Part shown: piece by piece, positions 21,840-34,849 of the stretch
Layout: the number at the start of each line of letters is the position of its first letter
Numbering within the stretch: the stretch's first letter is position 1
DNA from: Limonium bicolor
Taxonomy: Eukaryota; Streptophyta; Magnoliopsida; Caryophyllales; Plumbaginaceae
Assembly: GCA_023374045.1 (NCBI GenBank)
Contig: CM041779.1
Span: forward strand, 272,923,258-272,987,257
Length of the DNA stretch: 64,000 bases
Direction: 5' to 3'
Notes under the pieces: generated by a model
Databases searched by the model: none
Seen by the model: the letters and a program-made list of their open reading frames with translations, nothing else
Told to the model about the DNA's origin: nothing
Position numbers and translations under genes: made by a program

Positions 21840-24725
21840 TGAAAAAGAAACCGGGAGGACTACAGTGCTCTTCCTCAAAAATCAACAGCCGACACCAATC
21901 CCAAAACAATTCTCCTCGGTTCATACATACTCCTTCGTTCTTCTCTACTGTCTACCGATCAATCTCTTCACCCTCTTCTTCACAATTCCCTTGCACCCAT
22001 ACTGGCAACAAGAAACAGTACGCTCCGAACTTCCTCCATCCCATCTCCTTCATTCCCGGTACCCAGAACAAGGAATACATGTTCGGTATTCTTCGTTCTC
22101 TTCACGTAGCTGACATTGACTACCAAGGAGCGCACAAACGAATACGCCTTCCTCAGCCTCTTCAACAAACCAACACTGCTCTATTCCTCTGTTGGAAGCT
22201 AGTTTTCGAAGCAGTAGTCGTCTCGTCCTCTCTTCATTCTTTTCGTTTCGTTAAAACTCCCGAGTCGGGGCTTTGAATTTCTATTTCGCATGCCCCTAGT
22301 CTCCGTGGAGAACAAGAAAACGGTTTCTGATTTCCACACATCACCGTGTATTTTCCTCGTATAATCCCAGAGTGAACTGTAAGAGGTTTGGCTTTATGTT
22401 TCGGTTTCGTTAGAAGTTTGATGTTTAGAGTGACATTTTTTTTCGTTTTGTTGCCATGCTTTATATTTGCTTCGGTTGTATTATCTTCATTTCTATTTTT
22501 TTGTATCTCACGAGCAAATGACCAGAGTTTTAATTCTAGATGCTATTTGACCGTTCTCATTTTTTTTAGTACCCCTCCCTTTACTCTTCTTACTGCTTCT
22601 GCTTGTATGCGATTTTCTGGGTGAATGCCCTGCCTGGTATGGACGTTGAAGTTCATGAACAGGAGAAGGAAGCGTACATAATGTTTGGTTTTATACATTT
22701 GAATCCATCTGTTCATACACTGCTGTAATAATAACTTGTGAAGGGAAGTAGACCGGTCCATTTCCAGTCTTGCGATTACTGGGTCCGGTTAAGTGCTCGA
22801 GTTCCTGAAGTACCACCAAGCTGAAACAGGTTTTATTTCTTCTTTGTTGTGAATCTTCCAACAGAACCCCAGAACTCTCACCAGTTTAGATCTCATCTAT
22901 CTGTTTGTGTCGTGTGTTGTACAGGGGATACTCGTTTTCTTTTTTTTTTTTATGTTTTGCAGGGCGTCGACATCATCACTGAATCGTCATGAGCATACCG
23001 ATATCTCACAATCTAGGCTCATTTTATTCATCCCTTCAACCCTTCATTTATGGTTTCATTTCTTTGTGTTGATGTTATTCTGCCTGGTCGATGTCTAATC
23101 CAGAGCACCTGTTGTTTACGAATTGAACTTTGCAGGAGATTCCATCGATTTCCTGGTACATGACTCCTCTAACCCAAATGATCCTTTGTTTGCTGTTTGA
23201 ATGGGTGTTATCTACCAACGACGATATTGTCTGTTTATCAATGTTACTTTGTGAACGTAATCCTATTTGGTCGATTTGAACTCGTGCAGATATCCTTTTG
23301 TTTTACTCTGCGCTATGTTGTCTGAGTTAGCTAATGCCTTGATATAAGACGTTTGATCTCGTAATCCTCACGCATGTCTGTTAATAGCTGCTTCTGGTTA
23401 GGACCTTACTGAAAGGGGAGATTTAAGCTGCGTTCAAGGAAAATATGTATGTAGGAAAGAGGGGTAATGAATCTGGTAGCTAAAAAAGGGAGTTACCGTT
23501 TGCCTGGTGTCCTTTTTGTGTTTTCAGTTAAAAGACTTTGTTGATCAGTTTTATGTCGGGTAACTGATGAATCGAGGAATAGTCGGTTGCCGAAGCAGAA
23601 TGGAAATAAAAGAATGAAAAGAAGAAGTTCTTGGCGTGTTCTGTAAAAAATGGTTTAATTTGTGTATAACTCTTATCTTTGTATTTGGCTGGCGATTGGT
23701 AATATCGTTAATAAGATGATTTAATCTAATCCTGGTGTGCTTTATGAACTCTTTAATTAGGAAGAAATTGACTCGTTTGTTTAAGTATAACTTATCTGCC
23801 TTCTCTGATTCAATCTGTAGTTCATTTATGTTGTTTGCTCTCGATGTATCTCTGTGTTGTACGTATCCGCATTATACATTCAATTTTACTGTATACCCAA
23901 TTCATCTTTGTATTCCGATCTTTATTCATTTAAGCCCTAGTTATCACCCTTAGGACCTTTCACATTGACAGAAAGTTTCGGATGTATTATCGCTCCACAC
24001 CTAACGGGTCTCTCATTCGTTTCGTGGGACAATAATCTCCTATAACTTCATAAAACACTCGAACACCCCTTTATATGTGTATAAGAACAAAAGCTTTAAA
24101 AAAACCCTTAAGGCTATTTTAGGAGGGCATAGGATGTGAAACCACCCCATGCCTAGCGGGTCTCTCATTCGCTTTATGTGGGTGGAATCCTCCTTTGCCT
24201 TCAACACACCCATAATCAAGAGTTAATAAATCAATGATTTGATCCATCCCACTTGTTAATATCTCACCAATCAAGCTCAAAATCAATAAGCCCCATCTTT
24301 GGCCCATTTCTCAAAAGCCCAATGCTTAGATCAGACCCAAAAACCATGTCAAGCCCAACATTCAAATCCAAACCCAAGGCCTAACTCAACCCAAGGGCCA
24401 ATTCAGCCCAAAAACAATAAGGGCCCACTTCAGCCAATCCAAACAAGGCCCAATTTCGGCCCAACTTCAAGCAAGGCCCTTTTTTCGGCCCAACTCTAGA
24501 TAAGGTCCAAATTTCAACCCAATTTCCAACAAAGCCCAGAGCGGGTCCGATTTAATTCCAAGGCCCAATTCACAACCCACTTCAGCCCACAGTTCATAAA
24601 TCCCATTTCAAGGCCCAAGCCCATTTTGAGGCCAAAGCCCAAACAAGGCCCAAAGCCCAATATGGCCCAATACCCAAATTCGGCCCAAGCCCACACAAGT
24701 CAAACCAAGTCCACCAAAGTCAAAC

Positions 24726-24903
24726 CTTGACCAAAAGCGTTGACCTTGACCAAAAAGTGTTGACCTTGACCAAAAAGCGTTGACATTGACCAAGAAACGT
24801 TGACCTTGACCAAACTTTGACCATCCAAACTTTGACCAATTGAACTTTGACCAATCCAAATGTTGACCTTGACCAAACTTTGACCTTGACCCAATTTTGA
24901 CCC
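24726..24903 (+). promoter_or_regulatory. TTGAC cluster in LTR 2
   Basis: Same block as in LTR 1, seventeen cores, with one base lost outside the cores near 24841. Confidence 0.65.
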
Positions 24904-27061
24904 AATCCGAACTTCAATCTAATTCAAGCCTGAACCTCAATCCAATTCAAACTCGATCTCAATTCAAACTCGAACCTCAATCCAATTCAAACCCAAATAC
25001 ATTTCATCCAATCCACACTCAACTTGTAAATTCCTTTCAAAATCCAAAAACCGAAAAGAGTCTCAAAATCATCATTTTATCCAAGTTTCACCAAGTTTTC
25101 AAAAGAAACTATTTTGTGGAATTTAAAAGGAAAAACTCTTCTCACATCACAGAAGACTCTTCTCTAATGCAGAAAGTTCTTCTCACATATACAGAAAGTT
25201 TTCTCCTAAAACATTTCTCAAAATCTGTGTTTCTTCATCAAGAATTCCGAACAACTTCAAAAGTTTTCCGACAGAGTTTTCAAACTCAAAACTAAACCGT
25301 TTTCGGGGAACGGAAAATGTCTAACACTTTCAAAACGTTTTCTCCCTAGTTAGACATCACTTGTCTCCCTTCCAAAATAAAAATCCGAGGCAGGGCACTG
25401 GGGTCGTAACCTCCCTTGTCGCAGTCTGGATCTCTTTAGGCGGGGCATTAGGGTGACAAACCTCCCCTAATTGCAGCCTAGATTTTTACGAGGCGAGGTG
25501 CTAGGGATGTGATTGCCTTCCTAGTTGCAGCCGGGATTTCAGAATCGTCTAACTCCCTTCCACTCGATTTTAATGTTTTCAGTTTCGACGTTTTAAAACC
25601 CGGGAGTTAGAGACGTTATTAGGGTTTGACTGAGAACATCTCATTCATGGTGTTTCTCTCTAAATCCTATTTTTCGACATAAATTCATTGCCCCATCTTT
25701 CGAGCCCCGGCACTTACCATTCATTAAGTGTCACGCTCGAGGGGGTACATAGGGTGATCCCTCGGATCATCCGCCCTTTCACAACAAAATAATTTTCCTC
25801 AACCATCTTCAAACCTTGAACCTAAAAAACCCGGGATCTCTCTCAAATCCCAAATTGTCTCACATACTCAAATCATTATCCAAACTCCAAATCACTCCAA
25901 ACTCAAATCATCTCTTAAATTCCGAGTCCTCTCTAACTTCTAATGTCTCACGAGCCCAAGCGCCTCACAGACTCAAAACACTTCAGTCCCTCCACCATTT
26001 TAAGATTCAAACATGTCACAGACCCGAGCGTCTCGTAGACTCGAACATCTCACGAATTCGAATGTCTCACAGACCCGAGCGTCTCACAGACTCCATCATT
26101 CTGAGATTTCAATGTCTCACAGACTTGGGCGTCTCACAAACTCTAACCTCTCAAAACCCGAAACTTCTTGACTTCGAACCCTTCTAAATCTCAAACACTT
26201 CAAATATCTTCAAGCTCCACAAACATCAAAACTTCCAAAACCCAAATACCTGAACTACGTAAGGTCTGATCTTAACAGGGAGTTGAGTACGTAGGCAGCC
26301 CACCTAGGGTGCGACCCCTTTCCGAACAAAAACTATTTCCCCCTTCTAAGGTGGCTCTCATGTCTCTCAAAACACTCAAACCTTCTTCGGCTTCCACAAA
26401 CTTCAAACCATCAGACTCCAAGTCTAGTTTATCCACTCAACCCCCGGTTTTCCCAAACCATCATTCTATACTCATTCAAATTCGTCAATTTTTCTTCTTG
26501 GCGCTAGCTTGGCAGAAAAGCTCGCCTCACCCACTCGTTTTCTCTCCTCCTGTCCTAATCCTATCCATTGGCTTTAATTGAATCTCTTTAATAAGGTTTT
26601 GAAAGAAGGTAATCCCGACAATTGGAGACCGAGGTTTCCTCGGGCACCAATCCGAAGTCGTGGTCGTTGCCACTTCTAAGGGGTGTCACCCAGTGCGAAC
26701 CCACAATAGAATCTCTGAAATGGCCAGATAAGTCCTATCCATAGGCAACAATCACAGAGTCAATTAACGGTTCTTAGAACCCTTCTTTTCCCTTCCTAGT
26801 TCCTTAGGTCAAACTAGGTGGCGACTCTAGTCAATTTCCGCCCTTAGGGCATAAGTCCGCGTGGAGCCCATTGAGAGCGGGTGTAGTGCTCACTAGCATT
26901 CCCCTTATGCTTTCTGGGAAAGACGGACGATTTAGTAGGTATTTGAGGGATGCCAGAATAACGGTTTTCACCCACTCCACAATGGCAGTTTCTAGGATCT
27001 CGGCTTTTAGTCAGACCATATTAAATAGACCCCCTCTACCGAAAAATCACCCTCCACAGAA

Positions 27062-27079
27062 TGGCGACTCTGCTGGGGA
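27062..27079 (+). other. element C primer-binding site 2 (tRNA-Arg type)
   Basis: Same 18-base site three bases after LTR 2, showing that the middle LTR is followed by a proper interior and not a fragment. Confidence 0.9.
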
Positions 27080-29358
27080 AAACTTGAGTAAGTTTTTCTC
27101 AAACTCAAGGAAGACTGAACTCTATTCAAAATTGTCGGGACTTCCCCACTTCTTTCAAAACCTTCTTGAGATTCTTTTTAAAGCCTCTAGGATTATTCTA
27201 CTCCACACTTAGAATGTGTGCCTGATGAGGACAGCTAGGACATATTAGATCCTCAACAAACATTACAACAATTGGGTTAATAATTAGCTCATGATTAGAA
27301 AGAGACACTTAGGATGAATGAAGCTAACTTCCCTTTAGGTTGATAAACAATCAATTTGGAATCACTAATCTCAAGATAAAACTCTTAGTGAATAGGTTGT
27401 GCTAACTTCATCTGCTTTATTTATTGCTTTCATATTTATATTGCGATTGTGGGGTGCATTGGGTGGGTAGCTTAGGACATGCATTCCTCTGTGTCACCCG
27501 TTTTATCCACGATGTCACGGGATCCCCAACCGGTCCACGGTTGATTCCCCATGAGCTAGGTCACTCTCTCAGTGAACAAACCAACGAAGCGGTATGGTCT
27601 CCGACTAACGCTTTGAAGCTCATGATCCAAAAAATATCCTCCATTACCCGAGTCAAAACCAGCATATAGCGAGCCATGAGCCTTCAGTGTCCAGCTGCCT
27701 TATCCGGTGTCTAAGACGGGTTTATGGAAGTCACCCCCTTGTATGCCGCCTGTCTGACCGCCCTTTTGCCTTACCCTGAAGATTGCATGGGCTCAGTTCT
27801 CCATTGTTCCTATGCACCACATGTGTCTCTAAAGCCCAATGTCACGCTATACGTCCATAGAGGATCCCGTATTTACCGGATACCCATACATGGCACAACG
27901 TAGTCAGTGAATAATTTGGACTTTAGACACACCTGACCGTGCAGGTGACGAGAGACCCGTTCCCATGCAGTACTTCTCCGAGTTTCCCGAAAAGTGGGGT
28001 GTTGTCGGATCATCACTGGCCGTGGCATATGTTTCCTTATCATCTCGGGTGTCCTGACCTTTCGAACTTAAGCACTCCGGACTTTCTTGATAACGTGCCC
28101 CACAAAGGCATAGCAGAGAAAAAAACCCGAGAGATGAACGGTGAAGGGACGATGGTTCCCCCGGTGAAACGGAATCATAATTGACCTGGAAAGTGATTAT
28201 CCCAACATTAACACTTACAACTCCACATCAAATATAGCCACGATTTACTTTATGCTATACATGTGTGCAAACCACTTTTTCAAACCAGTCTGTTTTAGAA
28301 CGTTCGGAATTCTCTTTCACATATCTTTTAAAGAGGTTTTACAAGCTCGTTCAATTTAAAGTCTCACCTCAGTTTTGCTCCCAAACATTTGGGGTTTTAA
28401 AACCCGTCACTTCATCTTTAAAATGTTATTTCCAAAACAATATTCGAAAATAGATTTTGAAAACCTACTTTCTACAAACGAATTTCAAACAACATTTTTC
28501 ACCAACATTATTTCAAGATAGTTTTCGAAAACGGTTTTCAAAGTTGATTTTCACAAACGTATTTCAAAATAAATGATTTAGTCCCCATGTCGTGACCCGC
28601 TATTTTTGAAGTTCTACCCACCTTCGAGAGCAGCGGTCATTACTGTGGAGCGTACTAGTCATTTCGTGTTTTCACAAAAGCGGTGGATTTTCACATAAGA
28701 TTTTGTGCTTGATCATTCACCTTTTCCTTTCTCAAGAATATCCCTCATCTCCCTCGTCGGAGCAGGTCGAGCTAAAAATCAGAGGCGCACCAACCCGTGG
28801 AGCTAGCCGAGCGACATGAAGACTAGCGACACCGGTTCGAGTTCAAACTGTTGAAAATCAGAATAACACCAACCCGTTTTGTTTGATCACAATTTTGCTT
28901 CGCTACAAAGGCCTGAAAATGAGCCAGCAGTCGGTCAAGAGCCCGAAGACAAGCGAACAACCGATCAAGAGCCCGAAGATGAGCGAGTATCCGGTCAAAA
29001 TCCAAAGACGAGCGAGCAGCCGGCCAGGAGGCCGAACGTGAGTAGTCATTCAGAAGCCCGAAGACGGACCAGAGGAGTTCAGAAGAAGTTTAGCTCAAAA
29101 TTCCCCATTTTAATGACTTTTTAGGATTGATGATGTATAGGATTTTCCCCGATGATTCTTTTCTCTCGTCCATTTCTGAATAGATTAGGTGTATAGGTTT
29201 ATACAACCCCTTTGAATTTATTTAGATCAATGTGTATAGAGTTCCCCTACTCCCAATTTTATTTGCGAATGATAGAGTGTCAAAGTTTATATTGAGAAAA
29301 TCCACCACTTTGAAAACACGCGTTTTCAAAATTGTTTTCTAAAAATTGGTTTCTTTTG

Positions 29359-29475
29359 GCATGCACGTATAGTAAGAAGAACGAATAAGGGACGACCCCT
29401 CACATCTATATGTCATTCATCAACTTTGTTTTATGGGGTGAAAATTCAAGGTATCTACAGGAGGCATCCCCTAAG
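29359..29475 (-). mobile_element. inverted LTR-start and polypurine relic inside interior 2
   Basis: Same relic as at 16372-16488; the LTR start lies at 29459. Its presence in both interiors shows it predates the duplication. Confidence 0.72.
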
Positions 29476-32400
29476 TAAACAACGCCAACAAATGCAACCG
29501 AGCGTAAAACAAAAAACATGCATTGCATTCACGACAAAAGGGTCACATGCATTTACAGTCAGTTCAAAATCATCAGCCATACATGAATCTCATCCACACT
29601 CACGAGCATCACACACTCACATGTTTTATCGTCACTTGTCACACACCAGCTTTCATCCCAATATCTCGAACGCCAGAACCCGATCTCAGAGGGATAGAAA
29701 AGAAAACCGAGCTCAACCTTTCCCAATCTCAAAGTGTATCATTTCCTGGGGCTACCATACGGGAGTTGTCACTCCCCAAAATCCAAAAAAAAATCATACA
29801 TCCAAAAAATCCCAAAAAATGTAGTCTCCGTCATATCGTTGGGCCACCATGCGGGAGTTGTCACTCCCTAAGAATTCAAAAATCCAGGAGCCAATCACCA
29901 ACCCGACCTCATTTGAGAATTACTACCCCGATAGCGACCCCAACAACTAGACCACCTTCAAGGCCAACAACGATGGGATGAGCTTCATGAACCATGAGCT
30001 GAATTCGACTCAAGCGAGACTTGGCGTAGCCTTACCACTCATGCACTGCATCCAAAAAAAAAAACACCAAAAAAAAAACATTCAGTCAACCATCCCCATT
30101 CATCATTTTCAGCATTTCATGCATCTTATACGTAGTAATTCCGTATTACCACAACATATAGCATGGTAGATAGTTGCATTTGCATATTTCCATATCGGAA
30201 CGACATCTTTGGGAAAAATCTTGAGAGATTGGCTGAATCGAATGTTTGAATCACTGAACCCTCGATTCTCCAATTTACACAAGGGCCAAATCGAAATCAG
30301 CACCACAAACCAAGTGAGTAGTGTGCGAAGAGCGGTATTTTCCCTTGAATTCTGAATGAGGATATTGGACAATCCACCGAGCGATGAGGGCAGATAGAGC
30401 GAGTCCATAGAGGTAAAACCATGAGCGACTTGTGTATCCCTTCAGCACATGGAGAGACACAATTCAGAGTGAGATCAATGTCGATAAACGAGATACGAAC
30501 TGTGATTCATACAAAAATCCGAGAAGTAGTAAGAAAACAATCTTTGACTAATGAGAATGACGAGGCACTTAGGAATAAAAACCTCCACAAAACCAAAAAA
30601 GCTTTGACTGCCCTGTACATAATCCCTTAGTGAGCCCCGCTGAGCCTTTCATTAAAAACTCTTTCTGCAAAAAAAAGAAAACTCCACAACACGCCAACTC
30701 ACACATACACTTACTTTCCCCTGCAATAGAGGATCTCGAAGGAGCCGGAGCCATGGCCTCTCCCCACCATCTTTCACAAAAACAACAAATGAAATGTTCA
30801 AAGGAATCGGTGAGTCAATGCGACTCCAAAGCCAAACACCAAAAAAGAACACCGAGAATGTTCAAGAAGATCGACGAGTCAATGCAACTCCAAAGCTGAA
30901 AGCCAAGATACAAAGCAAAAGAACGCTCGGGAAAGTTGATGAGCCAAATGCAATTTCAAAAGCAAACTGAGAAGAAAGTTCAAATCGCACATCAGAAGAG
31001 ACAAGAAGGGTAAAACTGAATCCAAAGGACCAATGATGTCCCGTAGAAATCAATAAAAAGGTTATCAAAACCCGTCTAATCATTCCACCCATGGCAAAGG
31101 CGAAACATACCCTCTATTGCGCAAAAGCTCTACAACTCCCCAAACAAATCCTCCGGTCCCATGTGACATACATTGCACCCCTCAGCCCCGTTATAACCCA
31201 ATAAAAGACCTCTGACTCGTTAGTTGATGAGCGTTAACTGAAAGTATCGGATCTGAAACATGAATCATAAGCTTCGTGCTTGTTATCAACATGTCCCACC
31301 TCACAATACAGGGACTATGAGTGAATGAGTGCGACCTTACTTCACAAGGTCTTTAGAGTGCGAGTGACTCTTCGACTAAACCACCAAATCATAATCAGCC
31401 TACCCCATTGCAGGAGAGGAATTTGTGAGGAACAGAAAGCCCATAACCTCAAAAAGGAAATTCTCAGGAAAATACTGCTCTAAGCATCGAGAGTATCATC
31501 ACACCGCTTTGCACACACAGCTAAACTCACGAGAGATTGACCCGTATCCCTCCATGAGAGGAAAATGATTCACGCCTTCCAATTCAACAATCATTCAAGA
31601 TCGAATCGAAGATGTCTTATATTCGTAAACCTCATACTAATAGAGATAGGACCGTACCTCCTCTACAAAAACTGCATATGCATTTTGCATCGTATCTAGC
31701 ATTTAATATTTGCATGCATCATAAGCACTCCATCGTCAACATCTGATTGGTAAGAACTCTGCCTAGTCTCGCTGAGAGTCGACTTCAGTTGCTGCAGTTG
31801 AAGTAAAACTTCCTATCAAAGGAAATCAAGTTGAAGCCATTCCGGGCTATGTTTGAGCTACGTCGAATCATTATGAAGCCACCCGGGGCCATCCTCGAAC
31901 TACATCGAAGCATTCAGAGCCATCCCAGGCTACCTTTGAGCTACATCGAACCAAAATAAGGCCATCCTAAGCCGTACGAAGACAATCTCGGAGCCATCCA
32001 CTGTCATACTTGAGTCTCATCGACACCCCTCCCAAAGCCAAATTGGAACCATACGGAGCCGTCCTCAGACATTGTGACCATCTTTAGAGCTACACAGGAG
32101 CCATCTCAACAGTTCGAGAACAATATAGGAGCCACCTAACATCCCTGTTGGAGCCATTTCGTTACCAGGGCCTTGCCTACATAGTTTCGAACTACGTATG
32201 GTCTGATCTCAATGCGAAATTGAGTACGTAGGCAGCCCGCCCAGGGTACGACCACCTCAAAAGAAAGTTCCCCCTTCTTCCTCGCTATCACCAAGGAGCC
32301 ATCTTGTAGCCTCCCCGGAGCCATCCCGAACTATCCCAAAGCCATCTCGGGGAATCTGAAGTCATAACTGACCATACCAAAGCCATTCATCCACAACCAA

Positions 32401-33371
32401 AATACGGCAACCACATCAAAGTACACAAATCACATCGACCCACCACTCGATTCAAAATCCATACCAAAACCATCATCCACAACCAAAACAAATTGTCAAC
32501 CACATCAAAGTACACAAATCACATCGACCTGCCACTCGACCCAAAATCTCAATCCAAATCAAAACCCACCAACCATCCCAGAGCCGTTGCTCACAATGGG
32601 GTCATGAATCATGTCGGAGCCATCCGACCGTGCTGGAACCACGCTGAAGCCATTCATCACCACAAAGAAATTACCTACCACATCTGAATACGTCAATCAT
32701 ATCAAAACCCACTAGCCATCCTGAAAATTTCTAACCGAATCAAAACCCACCAACCATCCCAGAGTCGTTGCTCACAAGGGAGTCATATATCAAACCGGAG
32801 CCATCTGACCGCACCGGAGCCACCCAACCGCAATGGGGCCATCCGATCATACCGGAGCCCTCGGATCATATCGAAGCCAAACCCATCAACCATCCCAGAG
32901 TCGTTGCTCACAAGGGAGTCACATATCAAACCGGAGCCATCTGACAGCACTGGAGTCACCCGATCGCAATGGAGCCATTCGATCACACCAAAGCCATTTG
33001 ATCATATCAAAACCACCGAGTTCCCAAAGTCACTCATTTATAAAACCATCCTTTCGAAAACCGACCACAAAATCACAAAAAACCGAAACAAAGACCCAGG
33101 AGCCATACCGGGGCATCTCGAACTCTGGAGCCAAGAGTCGTACCAAATCCCGAAACCATAGAGCACATCGGGCCAAGACCACCAAAAATAAAACCAAAAC
33201 AAAGTCCCACACTGACAAAGTCAAAGGCGACATCGACCGAAAGCATTGGACTATCACATCCCTCACAGATCAACCAAAAAGCATCCAATCCCGGATCAAC
33301 CCACAACCAAAGTCATCCTCAAATCGACCGCTCAAAACAACGAGTTTCGTACAACTCAATCAAAGTATTAT

Positions 33372-34170
33372 AGGCCCGTCATAAGTCCTATAGCTAGATG
33401 TCAAGAGGTCTAGTTGAGGCCCGTCATAAGTCCTCGTACTTTCAATTGCATTCTAGGCCTGTCATAAGTCCTAGAGCTAGACACCGAGTTCTAGTTGAGG
33501 CCCGTCATTAGTCCTCATGCATAACCAATATACCGATTGTATTCTAGGCCCGTCATTAGTCCTAGAGCTAGACACCGAGATCTAGTTGAGGCCCGTCATT
33601 AGTCCTCATACATTTCGAAGATGCATTCTAGGCCCGTCATAAGTCCTAGAGCTAGACACCGAGATCTAGTTGAGGCCCGTCATTAGTCCTCATGCATAAC
33701 CCATATACCGATTGTATTCTAGGCCCATCATTAGTTCTAGAGTTAGACACCGAGATCTAGTTGAGGCCCGTCATTAGTCCTCATACATTTCGAAGATGCA
33801 TTCTAGGCCCGTCATAAGTCCTAGAGCTAGACACCGAGATCTAGTTGAGGCCCGTCATTAGTCCTCATGCATAACCCATATACCGATTGTATTCTAGGCC
33901 CGTCATAAGTCCTAGAGGTAGACACCGAGATCTAGTTGAGGCCCGTCATTAGTCCTCATACATTTCGAAGATGCATTCTAGGCCCGTCATAAGTCCTAGA
34001 GCTGGACATCGAGTTCTAGTTGAGGCCCGTCATTAGTCCTCATGCATAGGTTGATTGATCGTATTCTAGGCCCGTCATAAGTCCTAGAGCTAGACACCGA
34101 GTTCTAGTTGAGGCCCGTCATTAGTCCTCATACCATCAATCACCGCAATCTGGGGCCCGTCATAAGTCCC
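33372..34170 (+). repeat. AGGCCCGTCATAAGTCCT minisatellite, interior 2
   Basis: Same array with about 19 cores and cleaner periodicity than in interior 1, where several units have lost one to four bases. Confidence 0.92.
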
Positions 34171-34271
34171 CGTGCACCCGCACCCATAAGAGCAAATCAT
34201 AAACCGCAGTGAGAATTTTTGGCATCCCGTCAACCTTGATCCAATTCTGCAAGGGCTTGCAGAGTTGAATC

Positions 34272-34284
34272 AAGGGGAGCCATC
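34272..34284 (+). other. element C polypurine tract 2
   Basis: AAGGGGAGCCATC directly precedes LTR 3, as in the first unit. Confidence 0.75.
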
Positions 34285-34815
34285 TGTAGACACCAAAAAT
34301 TCTCACCCCATAAAGCAAGTTCTGAAATCATTAATGCAATAAGAGGGGTCGTCGCCTTTCTTTTTTTTAAAACATATTAACGTGCATGCTAAGACGAAAC
34401 CATCATTTTATAATCTTTTTTCAAAACATTTCAAAAAAAAAACACAATTCTTCGAAAATGAATTTCCATCGACAGTCCAGTTTCAAGGTCGTCCCCTTTT
34501 GTTTATTCACTTATTTTACTATCTTATTTTGTTTTGTTTATGTTCTATTTATTTTATTTACATTCCTTTATTGTATGACTCTAAAAAAGAAAACATTTCA
34601 TTTTATTAGATTGATTTTTTTTTTCGTTTAACTGTATATCACTGTTTAGAACAATAACATTGTTGAAGAATCTATTTAGTTTAAAGTAGAGCCCAATATT
34701 CTTTCCCACATTTGAACAGACCCAATTTGCTCTCAACCCAATTCTTCCACAACCCACTCGATCAAGCCCATGTCTTCATTAACCAATTTTGTCTTTCTAT
34801 CCAGAACACCATCCC

Positions 34816-34849
34816 AACCCTAGGTCACACCAGTGTTGCCTTTATAAAC
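34816..34849 (+). promoter_or_regulatory. element C promoter, LTR 3
   Basis: Same telo-box and TATA box; TTTATAAAC at 34841-34849. This copy would drive transcripts out of the array into the left LTR of A. Confidence 0.58.

Larger units (their letters stand above)
21278..27058 (+). repeat. element C LTR 2, shared middle LTR (5781 bp)
   Basis: Nearly identical to LTR 1 and LTR 3. It acts as 3' LTR of the first unit and 5' LTR of the second. Differences are mostly one- or two-base gaps, often in homopolymers (for example 21318, 21400, 22560), with few substitutions. It agrees with LTR 3 rather than LTR 1 at the TCTCACAGAC zone (26020-26075), but has private deletions at its end (26963-27045). 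Confidence 0.93.
27059..34284 (+). other. element C interior 2 (7226 bp), non-coding
   Basis: Almost the same as interior 1 in content and order. Differences are mainly short gaps: the 30-bp repeat frame is shifted near 28998, the region after the primer site (27110-27250) carries several extra bases, and the minisatellite is more regular. No protein-coding region is supported. Confidence 0.85.
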